From assembly GCF_015351105.1 (NCBI RefSeq), contig NZ_JADKRR010000003.1:1-64000 (forward strand): 64,000 nt of DNA, given 5' to 3'. The stretch comes from Clavibacter sp. VKM Ac-2872. Lineage in GTDB: Bacteria; Actinomycetota; Actinomycetes; Actinomycetales; Microbacteriaceae. Of the stretch, positions 21,602 through 30,671 are shown piece by piece. A model generated the notes under the pieces. The model was not told the origin of the DNA and searched no databases. It saw nothing but the letters and a program-made list of their open reading frames with translations. The translations under genes were made by a program, and so were the position numbers. Within the stretch, counting starts at the first letter, position 1. Each line of letters starts with the position of its first letter.

Positions 21602-22066
21602 ATGACCGACCCGACCCCCGACCCCGCGACGACCGCGGCCGACGCGCACGTCCACCGGTTCGAGGAGCCCGCCGCGGCGACCGGCTCGGGCGCGAGCGGA
21701 TCCGCGACGGGCGTCGCCGACGACGACACCGCGGACTTCGTCGCCGACCAGTACGCGCGCGACATCGCGGAGGTCTCCGCCGTCGAGGTCATCACGACCA
21801 CGGCGGTCCACCTCATGAGCGCCGCCGCCGTGAAGTGCGGCCTCGCCGACGACCCCGCCACGCAGACCGACCTCGCCGAGGCGCGGAAGCTGATCATCTC
21901 GCTCGCGGGCCTCGTCACCGCCGCCTCCCCGGAGCTCGGCGACCAGCACGCGCGCAGCCTCCGCGACGGCCTGCGCTCGCTGCAGCTCGCGTTCCGCGAG
22001 GCGTCCCCGTATCCCGACGCCGTGGGCAAGGGACCGGGCGAGAAGTACACCGGGCCGGTCTCCTAG
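21602..22066 (+). CDS. DUF1844 protein
   Basis: 154 residues. The N-terminal 45 are acidic and low-complexity. The rest is the DUF1844 core with VEVITTTAVHLMSAAAVKCGL, EARKLIISLAGLVTAA and RDGLRSLQLAFREAS. The family is widespread next to infC in actinobacteria and has no known function. The ATG has a GGAGG ribosome site 7 bases upstream. It converges on the SseB-like gene. Confidence 0.85.
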   Translation: MTDPTPDPATTAADAHVHRFEEPAAATGSGASGSATGVADDDTADFVADQYARDIAEVSAVEVITTTAVHLMSAAAVKCGLADDPATQTDLAEARKLIISLAGLVTAASPELGDQHARSLRDGLRSLQLAFREASPYPDAVGKGPGEKYTGPVS

Positions 22067-22125
22067 GCGCACGGCTCCGCGGTGCGGCTGCCCGGCGCCT
22101 CGACGGCGGAGCGCGACTGGCGGGC

Positions 22126-22893
22126 TCAGCCGGCGGAGGTGACGCGGAGCCCCATGCTGTCGACGCGGTCCGCGAGCACCGCGCTCCGGGACCACTCCCC
22201 CTGCACCCGCGCGAGCAGCGCGTCGAGCGCCGGACGGTCGAGGCCGTCGACGAGCTCGAGCGCGACCACCAGCTCGGGCCCCTCGAGGCGCGCGCGCGGA
22301 TCCCCCGGCGCGACGCTCAGCCCCACGACCGCCGGCTCGTCGGCGACGCTCGCGCGGAGCGCCCGGACGACCTCCGGGTCCTCCGGGCTGGGGATCCACG
22401 GCAGCGACCGCGCGACCGCCCACACGGCCGGCCGGCGCAGCACGAACTCGGTGTCGGACATCGGGTCGACGACCACGAGGTCGGTCTCCTCGCTCGCCGC
22501 CGCCAGCGCGACGCGGACGGCGTCGGCGGGCACGGGGCGCGCCTTCGCGTTCCACTTCCCCATCGCCGCGACGGACGTGAAGACGGGCATCACGGTCCGG
22601 CCGTCGGGGCCGGCGACCGTGATGATCGACAGCTCGGCGCTCTTGTCGGCCTTCAGGCCGTGCGCGCCCTCGCCCTCCTCGCCGAGGCGCGCCACGAGCG
22701 GGATCAGCAGGCGCGCGTCGCGGAGCGCGTCCACGACCGCGGCCTGGCCGACCTCACCGCGACCGTGGCGCGCGAGCGCCTCCGCGACGGCGGGTGGCGC
22801 GGAGCCGTCGTCGTCCGGGAAGGGGGTCGGCTCGAACGAGCGGCCCGCCCACGGGGTCCCGGCCGAGTCGGCGTGCGGGGTGGATCCGGTCAT
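22126..22893 (-). CDS. SseB-family protein
   Basis: 255 residues resembling the SseB N-terminal domain family, with LLIPLVARL, the [17 protein letters not shown] block and a C-terminal half repeating a similar alpha/beta pattern. In actinobacteria this gene regularly follows priA and its role is not established. The ATG overlaps the priA stop codon (ATGA), which sets the start and shows coupling to the histidine genes. Confidence 0.8.
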   Translation of the reverse strand: MTGSTPHADSAGTPWAGRSFEPTPFPDDDGSAPPAVAEALARHGRGEVGQAAVVDALRDARLLIPLVARLGEEGEGAHGLKADKSAELSIITVAGPDGRTVMPVFTSVAAMGKWNAKARPVPADAVRVALAAASEETDLVVVDPMSDTEFVLRRPAVWAVARSLPWIPSPEDPEVVRALRASVADEPAVVGLSVAPGDPRARLEGPELVVALELVDGLDRPALDALLARVQGEWSRSAVLADRVDSMGLRVTSAG

Positions 22894-23639
22894 CGATCCC
22901 CGGCGACGTCGAGCGCCTCGCCGAGCGTGAACGCGCCCGCGTAGAGGGCCTTGCCGACGATGGCGCCCTCCAGCCCGAGCGGCACGAGCTCGCGGAGCGC
23001 GGCGATGTCGTCGAGGCTCGAGACGCCGCCGGAGGCGACGACCGGGCGCTCGGTGCGCTCCAGCACCTCGCGGAGCAGCTGGAGGTTCGGGCCCTGGAGC
23101 GTGCCGTCCTTGGTGACGTCGGTGACCACGTAGCGCGCGCACCCCGCGTCCTCGAGGCGCTCGAGCACCTCCCAGATGTCGCCGCCGTCCTTCGTCCAGC
23201 CGCGCGCCGAGAGCGTGCGGCCGCGGACGTCGAGCCCGACAGCCACGGACTCGCCGTGCTGGGCGATGACGCTGGCCGCCCACTCGGGGTTCTCCAGCGC
23301 CGCCGTGCCGAGGTTGATGCGCGTCGCGCCGCTCTCGAGCGCCACGTCGAGCGACCGGTCGTCGCGGATGCCGCCGGACAGCTCGATCTGCACGCCGTCG
23401 ATGGCGCGGATCACGCGGGAGATGACCGACAGGTTGTCACCGCGGCCGAACGCCGCGTCGAGGTCGACGAGGTGCAGCCACTCGGCACCCTGCTCCGCCC
23501 AGTCGCGGGCGGCGTCGACGGGGTCGCCGTAACCGGTCTCCGTGCCGGCGGCGCCCTGCGTGAGGCGGACGGCCTGGCCGCCCGCCACGTCCACGGCGGG
23601 CAGGAGGGTCAGACGGGGCGTGCGGGTGAACTCGCTCAT
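22890..23639 (-). CDS. priA: PriA / HisA isomerase
   Basis: 249-residue TIM-barrel enzyme that isomerises ProFAR in histidine synthesis. In actinobacteria without trpF the same enzyme (PriA) also isomerises phosphoribosyl anthranilate for tryptophan. The catalytic aspartates fall in [15 protein letters not shown] (D17) and in the [11 protein letters not shown] block. The sequence is of the actinobacterial PriA class, so dual function is likely by family knowledge. It follows hisH after 66 bp and is coupled to the SseB-like gene. Confidence 0.93.
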   Translation of the reverse strand: MSEFTRTPRLTLLPAVDVAGGQAVRLTQGAAGTETGYGDPVDAARDWAEQGAEWLHLVDLDAAFGRGDNLSVISRVIRAIDGVQIELSGGIRDDRSLDVALESGATRINLGTAALENPEWAASVIAQHGESVAVGLDVRGRTLSARGWTKDGGDIWEVLERLEDAGCARYVVTDVTKDGTLQGPNLQLLREVLERTERPVVASGGVSSLDDIAALRELVPLGLEGAIVGKALYAGAFTLGEALDVAGDR

Positions 23640-23705
23640 GGGGGCCTTCCATCGATCGTGCGGGCGGGCGGCGCCGTCGGCGACGGCGGATGCGGGTGCG
23701 GAGCG

Positions 23706-24347
23706 TCAGGCGGCGCGGAGGGTGCCGAGCCAGTTCGTGAGCAGCCGGATCCCCGCCGCTCCCGACTTCTCGGGGTGGAACTGCGTCGCGGAGAGCGGGC
23801 CGTTCTCGACCGCCGCGACGAACCGCTCGCCGTGCGTGGCCCAGGTGACGCGGGGCGCCGGCAGCGGCGGGAGCGGATCGATGCCCCACGTGCGGGCGGC
23901 GTAGGAGTGCACGAAGTAGAAGCGCTCCTCCTCGAGACCCGCGAACAGCGCCGAGCCCGCGGGCACGTCGACCGCGTTCCAGCCCATGTGCGGGAGGACG
24001 TCGGACCGGATGCGATCCACGGTGCCGGGCCACTCCCCCAGCCCGGCCACGTCGACGTCGCGCTCCACGCCGCGGTCGAACATGACCTGCATGCCGACGC
24101 AGATGCCGAGGACGGGCCGGCCACCCGCGAGACGGCGGTCGACGACGCGGTCGCCGCCTGCGGTCCGCAGGGCCGACATGACGGCCGAGAACGCGCCGAC
24201 CCCGGGGACGAGGAGGCCGTCGGCCTCGTGCGCCCGCTTCGGGTCGCCCGTCAGCTCGACGTCCGCGCCCGCGAGCTCCAGCGCCTTGACGGCGGAATGG
24301 ACGTTGCCGCTGCCGTAGTCGAGGACGACGACGGAGGGACGACTCAC
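23706..24347 (-). CDS. hisH: Imidazole glycerol phosphate synthase, glutaminase subunit
   Basis: 213-residue class I glutamine amidotransferase that supplies ammonia to HisF. The nucleophile C83 lies in [13 protein letters not shown] and the catalytic His/Glu pair in [10 protein letters not shown]. It overlaps hisB by ATGA. HisF is not in this window. Confidence 0.96.
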   Translation of the reverse strand: MSRPSVVVLDYGSGNVHSAVKALELAGADVELTGDPKRAHEADGLLVPGVGAFSAVMSALRTAGGDRVVDRRLAGGRPVLGICVGMQVMFDRGVERDVDVAGLGEWPGTVDRIRSDVLPHMGWNAVDVPAGSALFAGLEEERFYFVHSYAARTWGIDPLPPLPAPRVTWATHGERFVAAVENGPLSATQFHPEKSGAAGIRLLTNWLGTLRAA

Positions 24348-24952
24348 AGCGCGCCCTTCGTGGACGGGATGCCGGACACCCGCGGGTCGAGCTCCTTGGC
24401 CTGGCGGAAGGCCCGGGCGAACGACTTGAACTCCGCCTCCGCGATGTGGTGGGGGTCACGCCCTCCGAGGACGGTGACGTGCACGGTGAGGCCCGCGTGG
24501 AAGGCGATGGCCTCGAAGACGTGACGGACCATGGATCCGGTGAAGTGACCGCCGATGAGGTGCATCTCGAAGCCGGCGGGCTCGCCCGAGTGCACGAGGA
24601 ACGGACGACCCGAGATGTCCACGACCGACTGCACCAGGGCCTCGTCGAGCGGCACGAGCGCGTCGCCGAAGCGCGCGATGCCGGACTTGTCGCCGAGGGC
24701 CTCGCGGATGGCCTGGCCGAGCACGATCCCCACGTCCTCCACGGTGTGGTGCACGTCGATGTGCGTGTCGCCCGTGGCGGTGACCTTCAGATCGGTGAGC
24801 GAGTGCTTCGCGAAGGCGGTGAGCATGTGGTCGTAGAAGGGCACCGATGTGCTGATCTCGGAGGCACCGGTGCCGTCGAGGTCGAGCTGGAGGTCGATGC
24901 TGGACTCGCTGGTCTGCCGCGTGACGTGCGCGGTGCGCGCGAGGGTGCTCAT
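24344..24952 (-). CDS. hisB: Imidazoleglycerol-phosphate dehydratase
   Basis: 202-residue manganese enzyme. Metal-binding motifs are [14 protein letters not shown] and the later [16 protein letters not shown]. Of two possible ATG starts, 24952 is preferred over 24961: a TAGCAT -10 hexamer (24960-24965) overlaps the upstream ATG and ends 7 bases before the chosen one, giving a leaderless mRNA. First gene of the hisB-hisH-priA-sseB-like transcript. Confidence 0.95.
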
Positions 24953-24959
24953 GGGCTCC

Positions 24960-24965
24960 ATGCTA
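24960..24965 (-). promoter_or_regulatory. -10 element of hisB (leaderless)
   Basis: TAGCAT on the minus strand, 7 bases before the hisB ATG at 24952. It decides the start codon. Confidence 0.45.
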
Positions 24966-25066
24966 CCGATCGCATCCCGTCCACCGGCCGCGCTCCCGGC
25001 CGCCACCGGGAGCACGTCGAGGGATCGCCCGCCGTGCGTGACGACCGACGCGACGCCGCCCGAGGG

Positions 25067-25465
25067 TCAGTGGGCGTACTGGGCGGGGACGGCGAGCTGC
25101 TGGCCCGCCGCGACATCCGACGAGGGCAGTCGGTTGAGGTCGACGACCGACGCGATGACGTCACGCGGGTCGGCCGAGGGAGCGATCTCCTCGGCGAGAT
25201 CCCAGAGGGACTGGCCGCTGGAGACGGTGACGTACTCGAACGTCGTGCCCGATGCATCCTTCGACGCCACGGCGGCGCCGCCGTTGAGCGCGACGAGTCC
25301 CACGCCGAACGCGAGCGGGGCCGCGACCAGGGCGGTGAGGACGACGCGCCCTCGGCGCGTGATGCGCAGGCGCGTGCGGGGCGCGACGGCTGCCTCCGTG
25401 ACGGGTGCTGCGGCGGTGACGGGTGCTGCGGCGGTGACGGCGGGGGTGGTTGCTGTGGTGTCCAT
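25067..25465 (-). CDS. LysM-domain membrane protein, probable SOS gene
   Basis: 132 residues: an Ala/Thr-rich cytoplasmic N-terminus, an Arg-rich stretch, one membrane segment (about 41-62) and a LysM peptidoglycan-binding domain (about 76-130, [12 protein letters not shown] through [12 protein letters not shown]). It is divergent from lexA. In actinobacteria this position is taken by SOS-induced cell-division or wall genes (Rv2719c/ChiZ and DivS types). Its promoter has a near-ideal -35/-10 pair with a LexA box over the -10, so SOS control is strongly suggested. A role in delaying division after DNA damage is inference from family and context. Confidence 0.85.
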
Positions 25466-25598
25466 GGTGACCTCTCGTGCGAGACGGTGGGGCGTCGATG
25501 CGACGCGCTCGGCGGTGCAGTGCGGTACGGCATGCGATGCGGGTCGGGCAGCTCGCACCCGGCTCTCGGCCGGGAGAGCCGGGTGCGAAGCTGTGTTC

Positions 25599-25629
25599 CG
25601 AACATACATTCGAAACCAGCCATCCGCAA
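25599..25629 (-). promoter_or_regulatory. Promoter with LexA box for the LysM gene
   Basis: -35 TTGCGG (25624-25629), 17-base spacer, -10 TATGTT (25601-25606), all on the minus strand. The LexA box CGAACATACATTCG occupies 25599-25612 and covers the -10. The gene starts about 135 bases downstream. Confidence 0.75.
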
Positions 25630-25670
25630 GCCCCGATCGCCTCGATCCGGCCATCCGGCGCACGACACGC

Positions 25671-25711
25671 TCGAACAGGTGTTTGTACGAGGTGCCTCGG
25701 CTGGATACAGT
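25671..25711 (+). promoter_or_regulatory. Promoter with LexA box for lexA
   Basis: -35 TTGTAC (25683-25688), 17-base spacer, -10 TACAGT (25706-25711). The LexA box CGAACAGGTGTTTG (25672-25685) overlaps the -35. This is weaker than the other box (right half TTTG instead of TTCG). The 5' leader of lexA would be about 110 bases. The rest of the 361-bp gap holds no gene. Confidence 0.7.
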
Positions 25712-25826
25712 TTCGAGTGCCTGGTGTCCATTCCATCGGGCACCACCGACATCGCCCCCGCGAGGGCGTCGGCCCGCCGGGCCGCACGCGCCGCGGCGGC
25801 GTCGGCGACGAGAGGCGGGCCGTGGC

Positions 25827-26507
25827 ATGACGGACGAGCGAGCAGCGGGAGGCGGCGCGACGAGGCGCCGCAAGAGCCTCAGCGACAAGCAGATCTCGAT
25901 CCTGGAGTTCATCCAGCGCACGATCGCCGGCCAGGGCTACCCGCCGAGCATGCGCGAGATCGGCGACGCCGTCGGCCTCGCCTCCCTGTCGAGCGTCACC
26001 CACCAGCTCAACCAGCTCGAGCTCTCCGGCTACCTCCGGCGCGACCCGAACCGCCCGCGCGCCCTCGAGGTCCTCATCGACCTGCCGGGTTCCGGCGCAG
26101 CGGAGAGCGGAGAGCCGTCGACGCCCGTGGGCGACGCCGCCATGGTGCCCATGGTCGGCCGCATCGCCGCCGGCATCCCCATCACCGCCGAGCAGATGGT
26201 CGAGGAGGTCTTCCCCCTCCCCCGTCAGCTCGTCGGCAAGGGCGACCTCTTCATGCTGCGCGTCGTCGGCGACTCCATGATCGACGCGGCCATCTGCGAC
26301 GGCGACTGGGTCGTGGTGCGCCAGCAGAAGACCGCCGAGAACGGGGACATCGTCGCCGCCATGCTCGACGACGAGGCCACCGTCAAGGTGTTCCGCCAGC
26401 GCGACGGCCACACCTGGCTCCTCCCCCGCAACAGCGCCTTCGAGCCGATCCTCGGCGACTTCGCCGAGGTGGTCGGCAAGGTCGTGGCGGTCATGCGCTC
26501 CGTCTGA
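25827..26507 (+). CDS. lexA: LexA SOS repressor
   Basis: 226 residues. The N-terminal winged helix (about 18-80) includes the recognition stretch [22 protein letters not shown]. Self-cleavage occurs at A115-G116 in the VGRIAAGIP block, with catalytic S150 (GDSM) and K187 (ATVKVF) both present. RecA-stimulated autocleavage derepresses the SOS genes; this window holds three likely targets: lexA itself, the divergent LysM gene and recA. A strong bidirectional hairpin follows. Confidence 0.97.
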
Positions 26508-26520
26508 TCTCCGCGCACGA

Positions 26521-26567
26521 CGCAGGAGAGCGGCCGGTCCCCGAGGGGGGCCGGCCGCTCTCCTGCG
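26521..26567. terminator. Bidirectional terminator between lexA and hflX
   Basis: Perfect 17-base arms (26521-26537 and 26551-26567) with a 13-base loop. It lies 13 bp after lexA and about 28 bp after hflX, which converge here. Confidence 0.75.
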
Positions 26568-26595
26568 TGCGATGGACGCGCGGGCGCCGCGCCTG

Positions 26596-28161
26596 TCAGA
26601 CCGCGGGGACCACCGCGTACGCCTGGACCTGCGCCTGCTGCTCGGCCGTCACGAGCGCGCGCACGCGCGTGCCCTCCTCGACGTACGAGGTCTCGAGCAC
26701 CTTCGCGCCGTCGTGCAGCATGGCGACGACCTCGCCGTGCTCGAACGGCACCAGGAGGTCGACCTCGATGGTCGGCTGCGGGAGCAGCTCCGCGATGCGA
26801 CGCCGGAGCTCCTCCACGCCCTCGCCCGTGCGGGCCGAGACGAAGATGCCCTGGGGTGCCAGGCCGCGCAGGACGACGCGGTCGCCGTCGGAGGCGAGGT
26901 CGCTCTTGTTGAACACGACGATCTCGGGGATGGACGAGGCATCCACCTCGGCGATGACCTCGTGCACGGTCGCGAGCTGCGCCGCGGGATCCGGGTGCGA
27001 CGCGTCGACGACGTGCACGAGCACGTCGGAGTCGGCGAGCTCCTCCAACGTCGAGCGGAAGGCCTCGACCAGCTGGTGCGGCAGGTTCCGCACGAAGCCG
27101 ACCGTGTCGGCCAGCGTGTAGAGCTGGCCCTGGTCCGTCTCGGTCTTCCGCACGGTCGCGTCGAGCGTCGCGAAGAGCGCGTTCTCGACGAGCACGCCCG
27201 CCTTCGTCACCCGGTTGAGGAGCGACGACTTGCCGGCGTTCGTGTAGCCCACGATCGCGACCGAGGGCACCTGGTTCCGGTCGCGGTTGGCGCGCTTGGT
27301 GTCGCGCGCGGGCTTCATCGCCGCGATCTGCTTGCGCAGTCGCGCCATGCGCGTGTTGATGCGACGACGGTCGAGCTCGATCTTCGTCTCACCCGGACCA
27401 CGCGATCCCATGCCCGCGCCCGCGCCGCCGACCTGGCCACCGGCCTGGCGGGACATCGAGTCGCCCCAACCGCGGAGGCGCGGGAGCAGGTACTGCAGCT
27501 GCGCGAGCTCGACCTGGGCCTTGCCCTCGCGGCTCTTGGCGTGCTGGCTGAAGATGTCGAGGATCACGGCGGTGCGGTCGATGACCTTGACCTTCACCAC
27601 ATCCTCCAGCGCGCGCCGCTGGCTCGGGGCGAGCTCGGTGTCGGCGATGACGGTGTCCGCGCCGACCGCGGCGACGAGCGCCCGCAGCTCCTCGGCCTTG
27701 CCCCGTCCGAAGTAGGTGCTGGGATCCGGCGTCGGTCGACGCTGCAGCAGGCCGTCGAGCACGACAGCCCCTGCGGTCTCCGCGAGGGCCGCGAGCTCGC
27801 GCATGCTGTTCTCGGCGTCGTCGACCGACCCCTGCGAGTACACGCCGATGAGCACGACGTTCTCGAGGCGCAGCTGCCGGTATTCGACCTCGGTGACGTC
27901 CTCGAGCTCGGTGGAGAGGCCGGGGACGCGGCGGAGCGCCTGCCGGTCGGCCCGTTCGCTCTGGTCGCCGTCCGACCCCTGCTCGATGTCGGGGTTCGCG
28001 GACAGCGCCTGCGCGCCGGATCCGCGGAAGAGGGCGTAGCCGGCGGAGCGGTTCTCCGCTCGGCCGAGGACGCGCGCGACGACGTCGTCCCGGTCGGTGT
28101 TCTCGGTGGACGTCGTCGTCGTGTCCGCGGGCTCGTGGTCGTGCTCGTCGTGCGTTGTCAT
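26596..28161 (-). CDS. hflX: GTPase HflX
   Basis: Ribosome-associated GTPase that helps rescue or split stalled and heat-damaged 70S ribosomes. The 521 residues comprise an acidic N-terminal tail of about 75 residues, the HflX nucleotide-binding N-domain (about 100-230, with STYFGRGKAEEL), a helical linker, and the G domain with GYTNAGKS (305-312), DTVGF and NKSD. The Gly-rich GGQVGGAGAGMGSRGPGE stretch (241-258) is the usual HflX loop. A GGGAG ribosome site precedes the ATG. It is divergent from the methyltransferase gene. Confidence 0.95.
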   Translation of the reverse strand: MTTHDEHDHEPADTTTTSTENTDRDDVVARVLGRAENRSAGYALFRGSGAQALSANPDIEQGSDGDQSERADRQALRRVPGLSTELEDVTEVEYRQLRLENVVLIGVYSQGSVDDAENSMRELAALAETAGAVVLDGLLQRRPTPDPSTYFGRGKAEELRALVAAVGADTVIADTELAPSQRRALEDVVKVKVIDRTAVILDIFSQHAKSREGKAQVELAQLQYLLPRLRGWGDSMSRQAGGQVGGAGAGMGSRGPGETKIELDRRRINTRMARLRKQIAAMKPARDTKRANRDRNQVPSVAIVGYTNAGKSSLLNRVTKAGVLVENALFATLDATVRKTETDQGQLYTLADTVGFVRNLPHQLVEAFRSTLEELADSDVLVHVVDASHPDPAAQLATVHEVIAEVDASSIPEIVVFNKSDLASDGDRVVLRGLAPQGIFVSARTGEGVEELRRRIAELLPQPTIEVDLLVPFEHGEVVAMLHDGAKVLETSYVEEGTRVRALVTAEQQAQVQAYAVVPAV

Positions 28162-28189
28162 GTGCTCCCATCGTAGCGCGGGCGTCCGG

Positions 28190-28195
28190 TATCGT
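28190..28195 (+). promoter_or_regulatory. -10 element of the class I methyltransferase gene
   Basis: TATCGT, ending 6 bases before the ATG at 28202, so the mRNA is probably leaderless. Confidence 0.45.
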
Positions 28196-28201
28196 CCCGG
28201 T

Positions 28202-28819
28202 ATGGCCGACGCGCACTACTTCTCCTCGTCGCCGGCCGGACCCCTGCGCACCCGCACGATCTCGGTCCAGCTGGGTGGGCGCACGGTCGAGGTCGAGACC
28301 GCGGGCGGCGTCTTCAGCCCCGAGCACGTCGACCAGGGCACCCTGGTCCTGCTGCGCAACGTCCCCGAGCCCCCCACCGAGGGGCACCTGCTGGACGTGG
28401 GCTGCGGCTGGGGTCCGGTGGCGCTCGACCTGGCGATGCGCTCGCCGTCGGCCACCGTGTGGGCCGTCGACGTCAACGAGCGCGCCCTCGACCTGACGCG
28501 GGCGAACGCCCGGAGCCTCGGCCTCGAGAACGTCGAGGCCGTGCTCCCCGAGGACGTCCCCGCCGATCTCGCGTTCGCCACCGTGTGGTCGAACCCGCCC
28601 ATCCGCGTGGGAAAGGAGGCGCTGCACGGCATCCTGCTCGACTGGATGCCGCGCCTCGCGCCGGACGCGGACGCCTGGCTCGTGGTGCAGCGCAACCTCG
28701 GATCCGACTCGCTGCAGCGCTGGCTGGTCGACACGCTCCCCGCGGGCCTCGAGACGACGCGCGCGGCCTCCGACAAGGGCTTCCGGGTGCTGCGCGTGCA
28801 CCGCGGCGCGGACTCCTAG
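28202..28819 (+). CDS. Class I SAM-dependent methyltransferase (RsmC/RlmG-like)
   Basis: 205 residues. SAM-binding motif I is DVGCGWG (65-71), the acidic loop VDVNERALDL follows, and NPP (131-133) is the (N/D)PP(F/Y)-type active-site motif of N-methyltransferases that act on guanine in rRNA. The fold and the start YFSSSPAGPLRTRTI match the small MTS domain proteins related to RsmC. The exact RNA target is unknown. The ATG is fixed by the leaderless promoter. It converges on dapF 40 bp downstream. Confidence 0.85.
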   Translation: MADAHYFSSSPAGPLRTRTISVQLGGRTVEVETAGGVFSPEHVDQGTLVLLRNVPEPPTEGHLLDVGCGWGPVALDLAMRSPSATVWAVDVNERALDLTRANARSLGLENVEAVLPEDVPADLAFATVWSNPPIRVGKEALHGILLDWMPRLAPDADAWLVVQRNLGSDSLQRWLVDTLPAGLETTRAASDKGFRVLRVHRGADS

Positions 28820-28859
28820 CCCGGGACCGCCGGCGAGGCCGTGGGACGGGACGACCGGA

Positions 28860-29738
28860 TCAGGCCAGCGCGACGACCCCGTCGAACACCAGCTCGGCGG
28901 GACCGGACAGGCCGACGTGCTCGCCGTCCTCGGTCGGGAACATCCGCACGCCGAGCACGCCGCCCGGCAGCTGGACGCGCCACTGGTGCGGGGCGGCGGA
29001 GCCGGCCCAGTGCCGCGTCGCGAGCGCGGCCGCCGCGGCGCCCGTGCCGCAGCTCAGCGTCTCGCCGCTGCCGCGCTCGTGGACGCGCATCGTGATGTGG
29101 CCCACCCCGTCCACGACGAGCGGATCCGCGGGCACCACCAGCTCGACGTTCGCGCCGTCGGCGGGCTCGGGATCCAGCTGCGGCACGAACGCGAGATCGG
29201 CCTCCGCGAGCTCGTCCTCGCTCGAGAGCGCGACCACCACGTGCGGGTTGCCGACGTCGATGCCGAGGCCCGGACGCGCGACCTGGAGGTCCTTGGCGCG
29301 CACGAGCGGTTCGCCGCCCGCGAGGGACCACCGGCCGAGGTCGACCTGGAAGCCCGATCCGCTGCGCTGCACCTCCCGCACGCCGGCCCGCGTGCCGATG
29401 GGCACGGTGCGGCCCGCGGGCAGCTCGATGAGGCCGTTCTCGATGAGGAAGAGCGTGAAGACGCGGATCCCGTTGCCGCACATCTCGGCGGGGCTGCCGT
29501 CGACGTTGCGGTAGTCCATGAACCACTCGGCGTCGGGGTCCTCGTCGAGGGCGGCGCGGCCCTCGGGGATGCGGCTCGAGAGCACCGCGCGGATCGTCCC
29601 GTCGGCCCCGATGCCGAAGTGCCGATCGCAGAGAGCCTGCACCTGCGTGTCGGTCAGGTCGATCTCGCCCGCGGGATCCGCAAACAGCACGAAGTCGTTG
29701 CCCGTGCCCTGGCCCTTGGTGAACTGCAGGTCTGCCAT
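28860..29738 (-). CDS. dapF: Diaminopimelate epimerase
   Basis: Converts LL- to meso-diaminopimelate for lysine and, in many bacteria, for the peptidoglycan bridge. The 292 residues carry both catalytic cysteines, C87 in [10 protein letters not shown] and C229 in LSCGTGAAA. It lies 9 bp after the miaA stop and so is probably co-transcribed with miaB-miaA, a common actinobacterial order. Clavibacter-type walls use diaminobutyrate, so here the product may serve mainly lysine synthesis; that is family knowledge, not visible in the sequence. Confidence 0.96.
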   Translation of the reverse strand: MADLQFTKGQGTGNDFVLFADPAGEIDLTDTQVQALCDRHFGIGADGTIRAVLSSRIPEGRAALDEDPDAEWFMDYRNVDGSPAEMCGNGIRVFTLFLIENGLIELPAGRTVPIGTRAGVREVQRSGSGFQVDLGRWSLAGGEPLVRAKDLQVARPGLGIDVGNPHVVVALSSEDELAEADLAFVPQLDPEPADGANVELVVPADPLVVDGVGHITMRVHERGSGETLSCGTGAAAAALATRHWAGSAAPHQWRVQLPGGVLGVRMFPTEDGEHVGLSGPAELVFDGVVALA

Positions 29739-29747
29739 CCCGCCAGC

Positions 29748-30671
29748 CTACGGGCGCGCCGCCGGGAGGGCATCGAGCGAGTTCTCGAGGAGCCGCTCGT
29801 CGCGCGCGTCCAACCGCACCGCGTCGGCGTAGCGACCGAACCACGACACCTGCCGCCGCGCGTAGCGCCGGGTGAGCGCGCGGGTCTCCTCCACCGCCTG
29901 CTCCTCCGTGAGCTCCCCCGCGAGCTGCCGCGCCGCCTGCGCGTAGCCGATGGCGCGGGACGCGGTGACGCCGTCCGCGAGCCCCGCGGGCAGCAGCCCG
30001 GCGACCTCGTCGACGAGGCCGTCGGCCCACATGCCGGACACGCGGGCGTCGAGCCGCGGCACGAGCTCCTCGCGCGGCAGCGTGAGCGCCAGGATCCGCG
30101 CGGGGTGCCACGGCCGCGGCTCGGCGGACGCGCGCTCCGGCTGCGGACCGGTGATCTCGACGACCTCTAGCGCGCGCACGAGGCGCCGCCCGTTGTGCGC
30201 GCCGATCCGCTGGGCCGCGGCCGGGTCGAGCTCCCGGAGGCGTCGGTGGAGCATGCCCGGCCCGGTCGCCGCGAGCTCCTGCTCCAATCGCTGACGGATC
30301 TCGGGGTCGGTCCCGGGGAAGTCGTAGTCGAACAGCACCGACGAGACGTACAGACCGGATCCGCCCACGAGGATCGGGACGGCCCCGCGCTCGAGGACGC
30401 CGCCGATGACCCGCCGCGCCTCCTCCTGGTAGGCGGCGACGGTGGCCTCCTCGGTCACGTCGAGGACGTCGAGCATGTGGTGCGGGACGCCGCGCCTGTC
30501 GGCCTCGGGGAGCTTGGCCGTGCCGATGTCCATGCCCCGGTAGAGCTGCATGGCGTCGGCGTTGACGATCTCCGCCGCGCGGCCATCCGCCCGCAGCCGG
30601 TCCGCGATGCCGAGGGACAGCGCGGACTTGCCGGTGCCCGTGGCGCCGACGACCGCGACGATCGGGATCAC
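29748..30671 (-). CDS. miaA: tRNA dimethylallyltransferase
   Basis: Adds dimethylallyl to A37 of tRNAs that read UNN codons. The 307 residues begin with the P-loop GATGTGKS (9-16), and the [15 protein letters not shown] and VGGSGLY blocks are present. The start is GTG overlapping the miaB stop (GTGA); the frame upstream is only the complement of miaB. MiaB then methylthiolates the product, so the two adjacent genes act in sequence. Confidence 0.96.
   Translation of the reverse strand: MIPIVAVVGATGTGKSALSLGIADRLRADGRAAEIVNADAMQLYRGMDIGTAKLPEADRRGVPHHMLDVLDVTEEATVAAYQEEARRVIGGVLERGAVPILVGGSGLYVSSVLFDYDFPGTDPEIRQRLEQELAATGPGMLHRRLRELDPAAAQRIGAHNGRRLVRALEVVEITGPQPERASAEPRPWHPARILALTLPREELVPRLDARVSGMWADGLVDEVAGLLPAGLADGVTASRAIGYAQAARQLAGELTEEQAVEETRALTRRYARRQVSWFGRYADAVRLDARDERLLENSLDALPAARP

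Noticed and set aside
29745-29750. TAGGCT 6 bases before the dapF ATG as a leaderless -10
   Set aside because: Its TAG is the miaA stop codon and the genes are 9 bp apart in one transcript with a GGCGGG ribosome-like site, so the match is probably chance.
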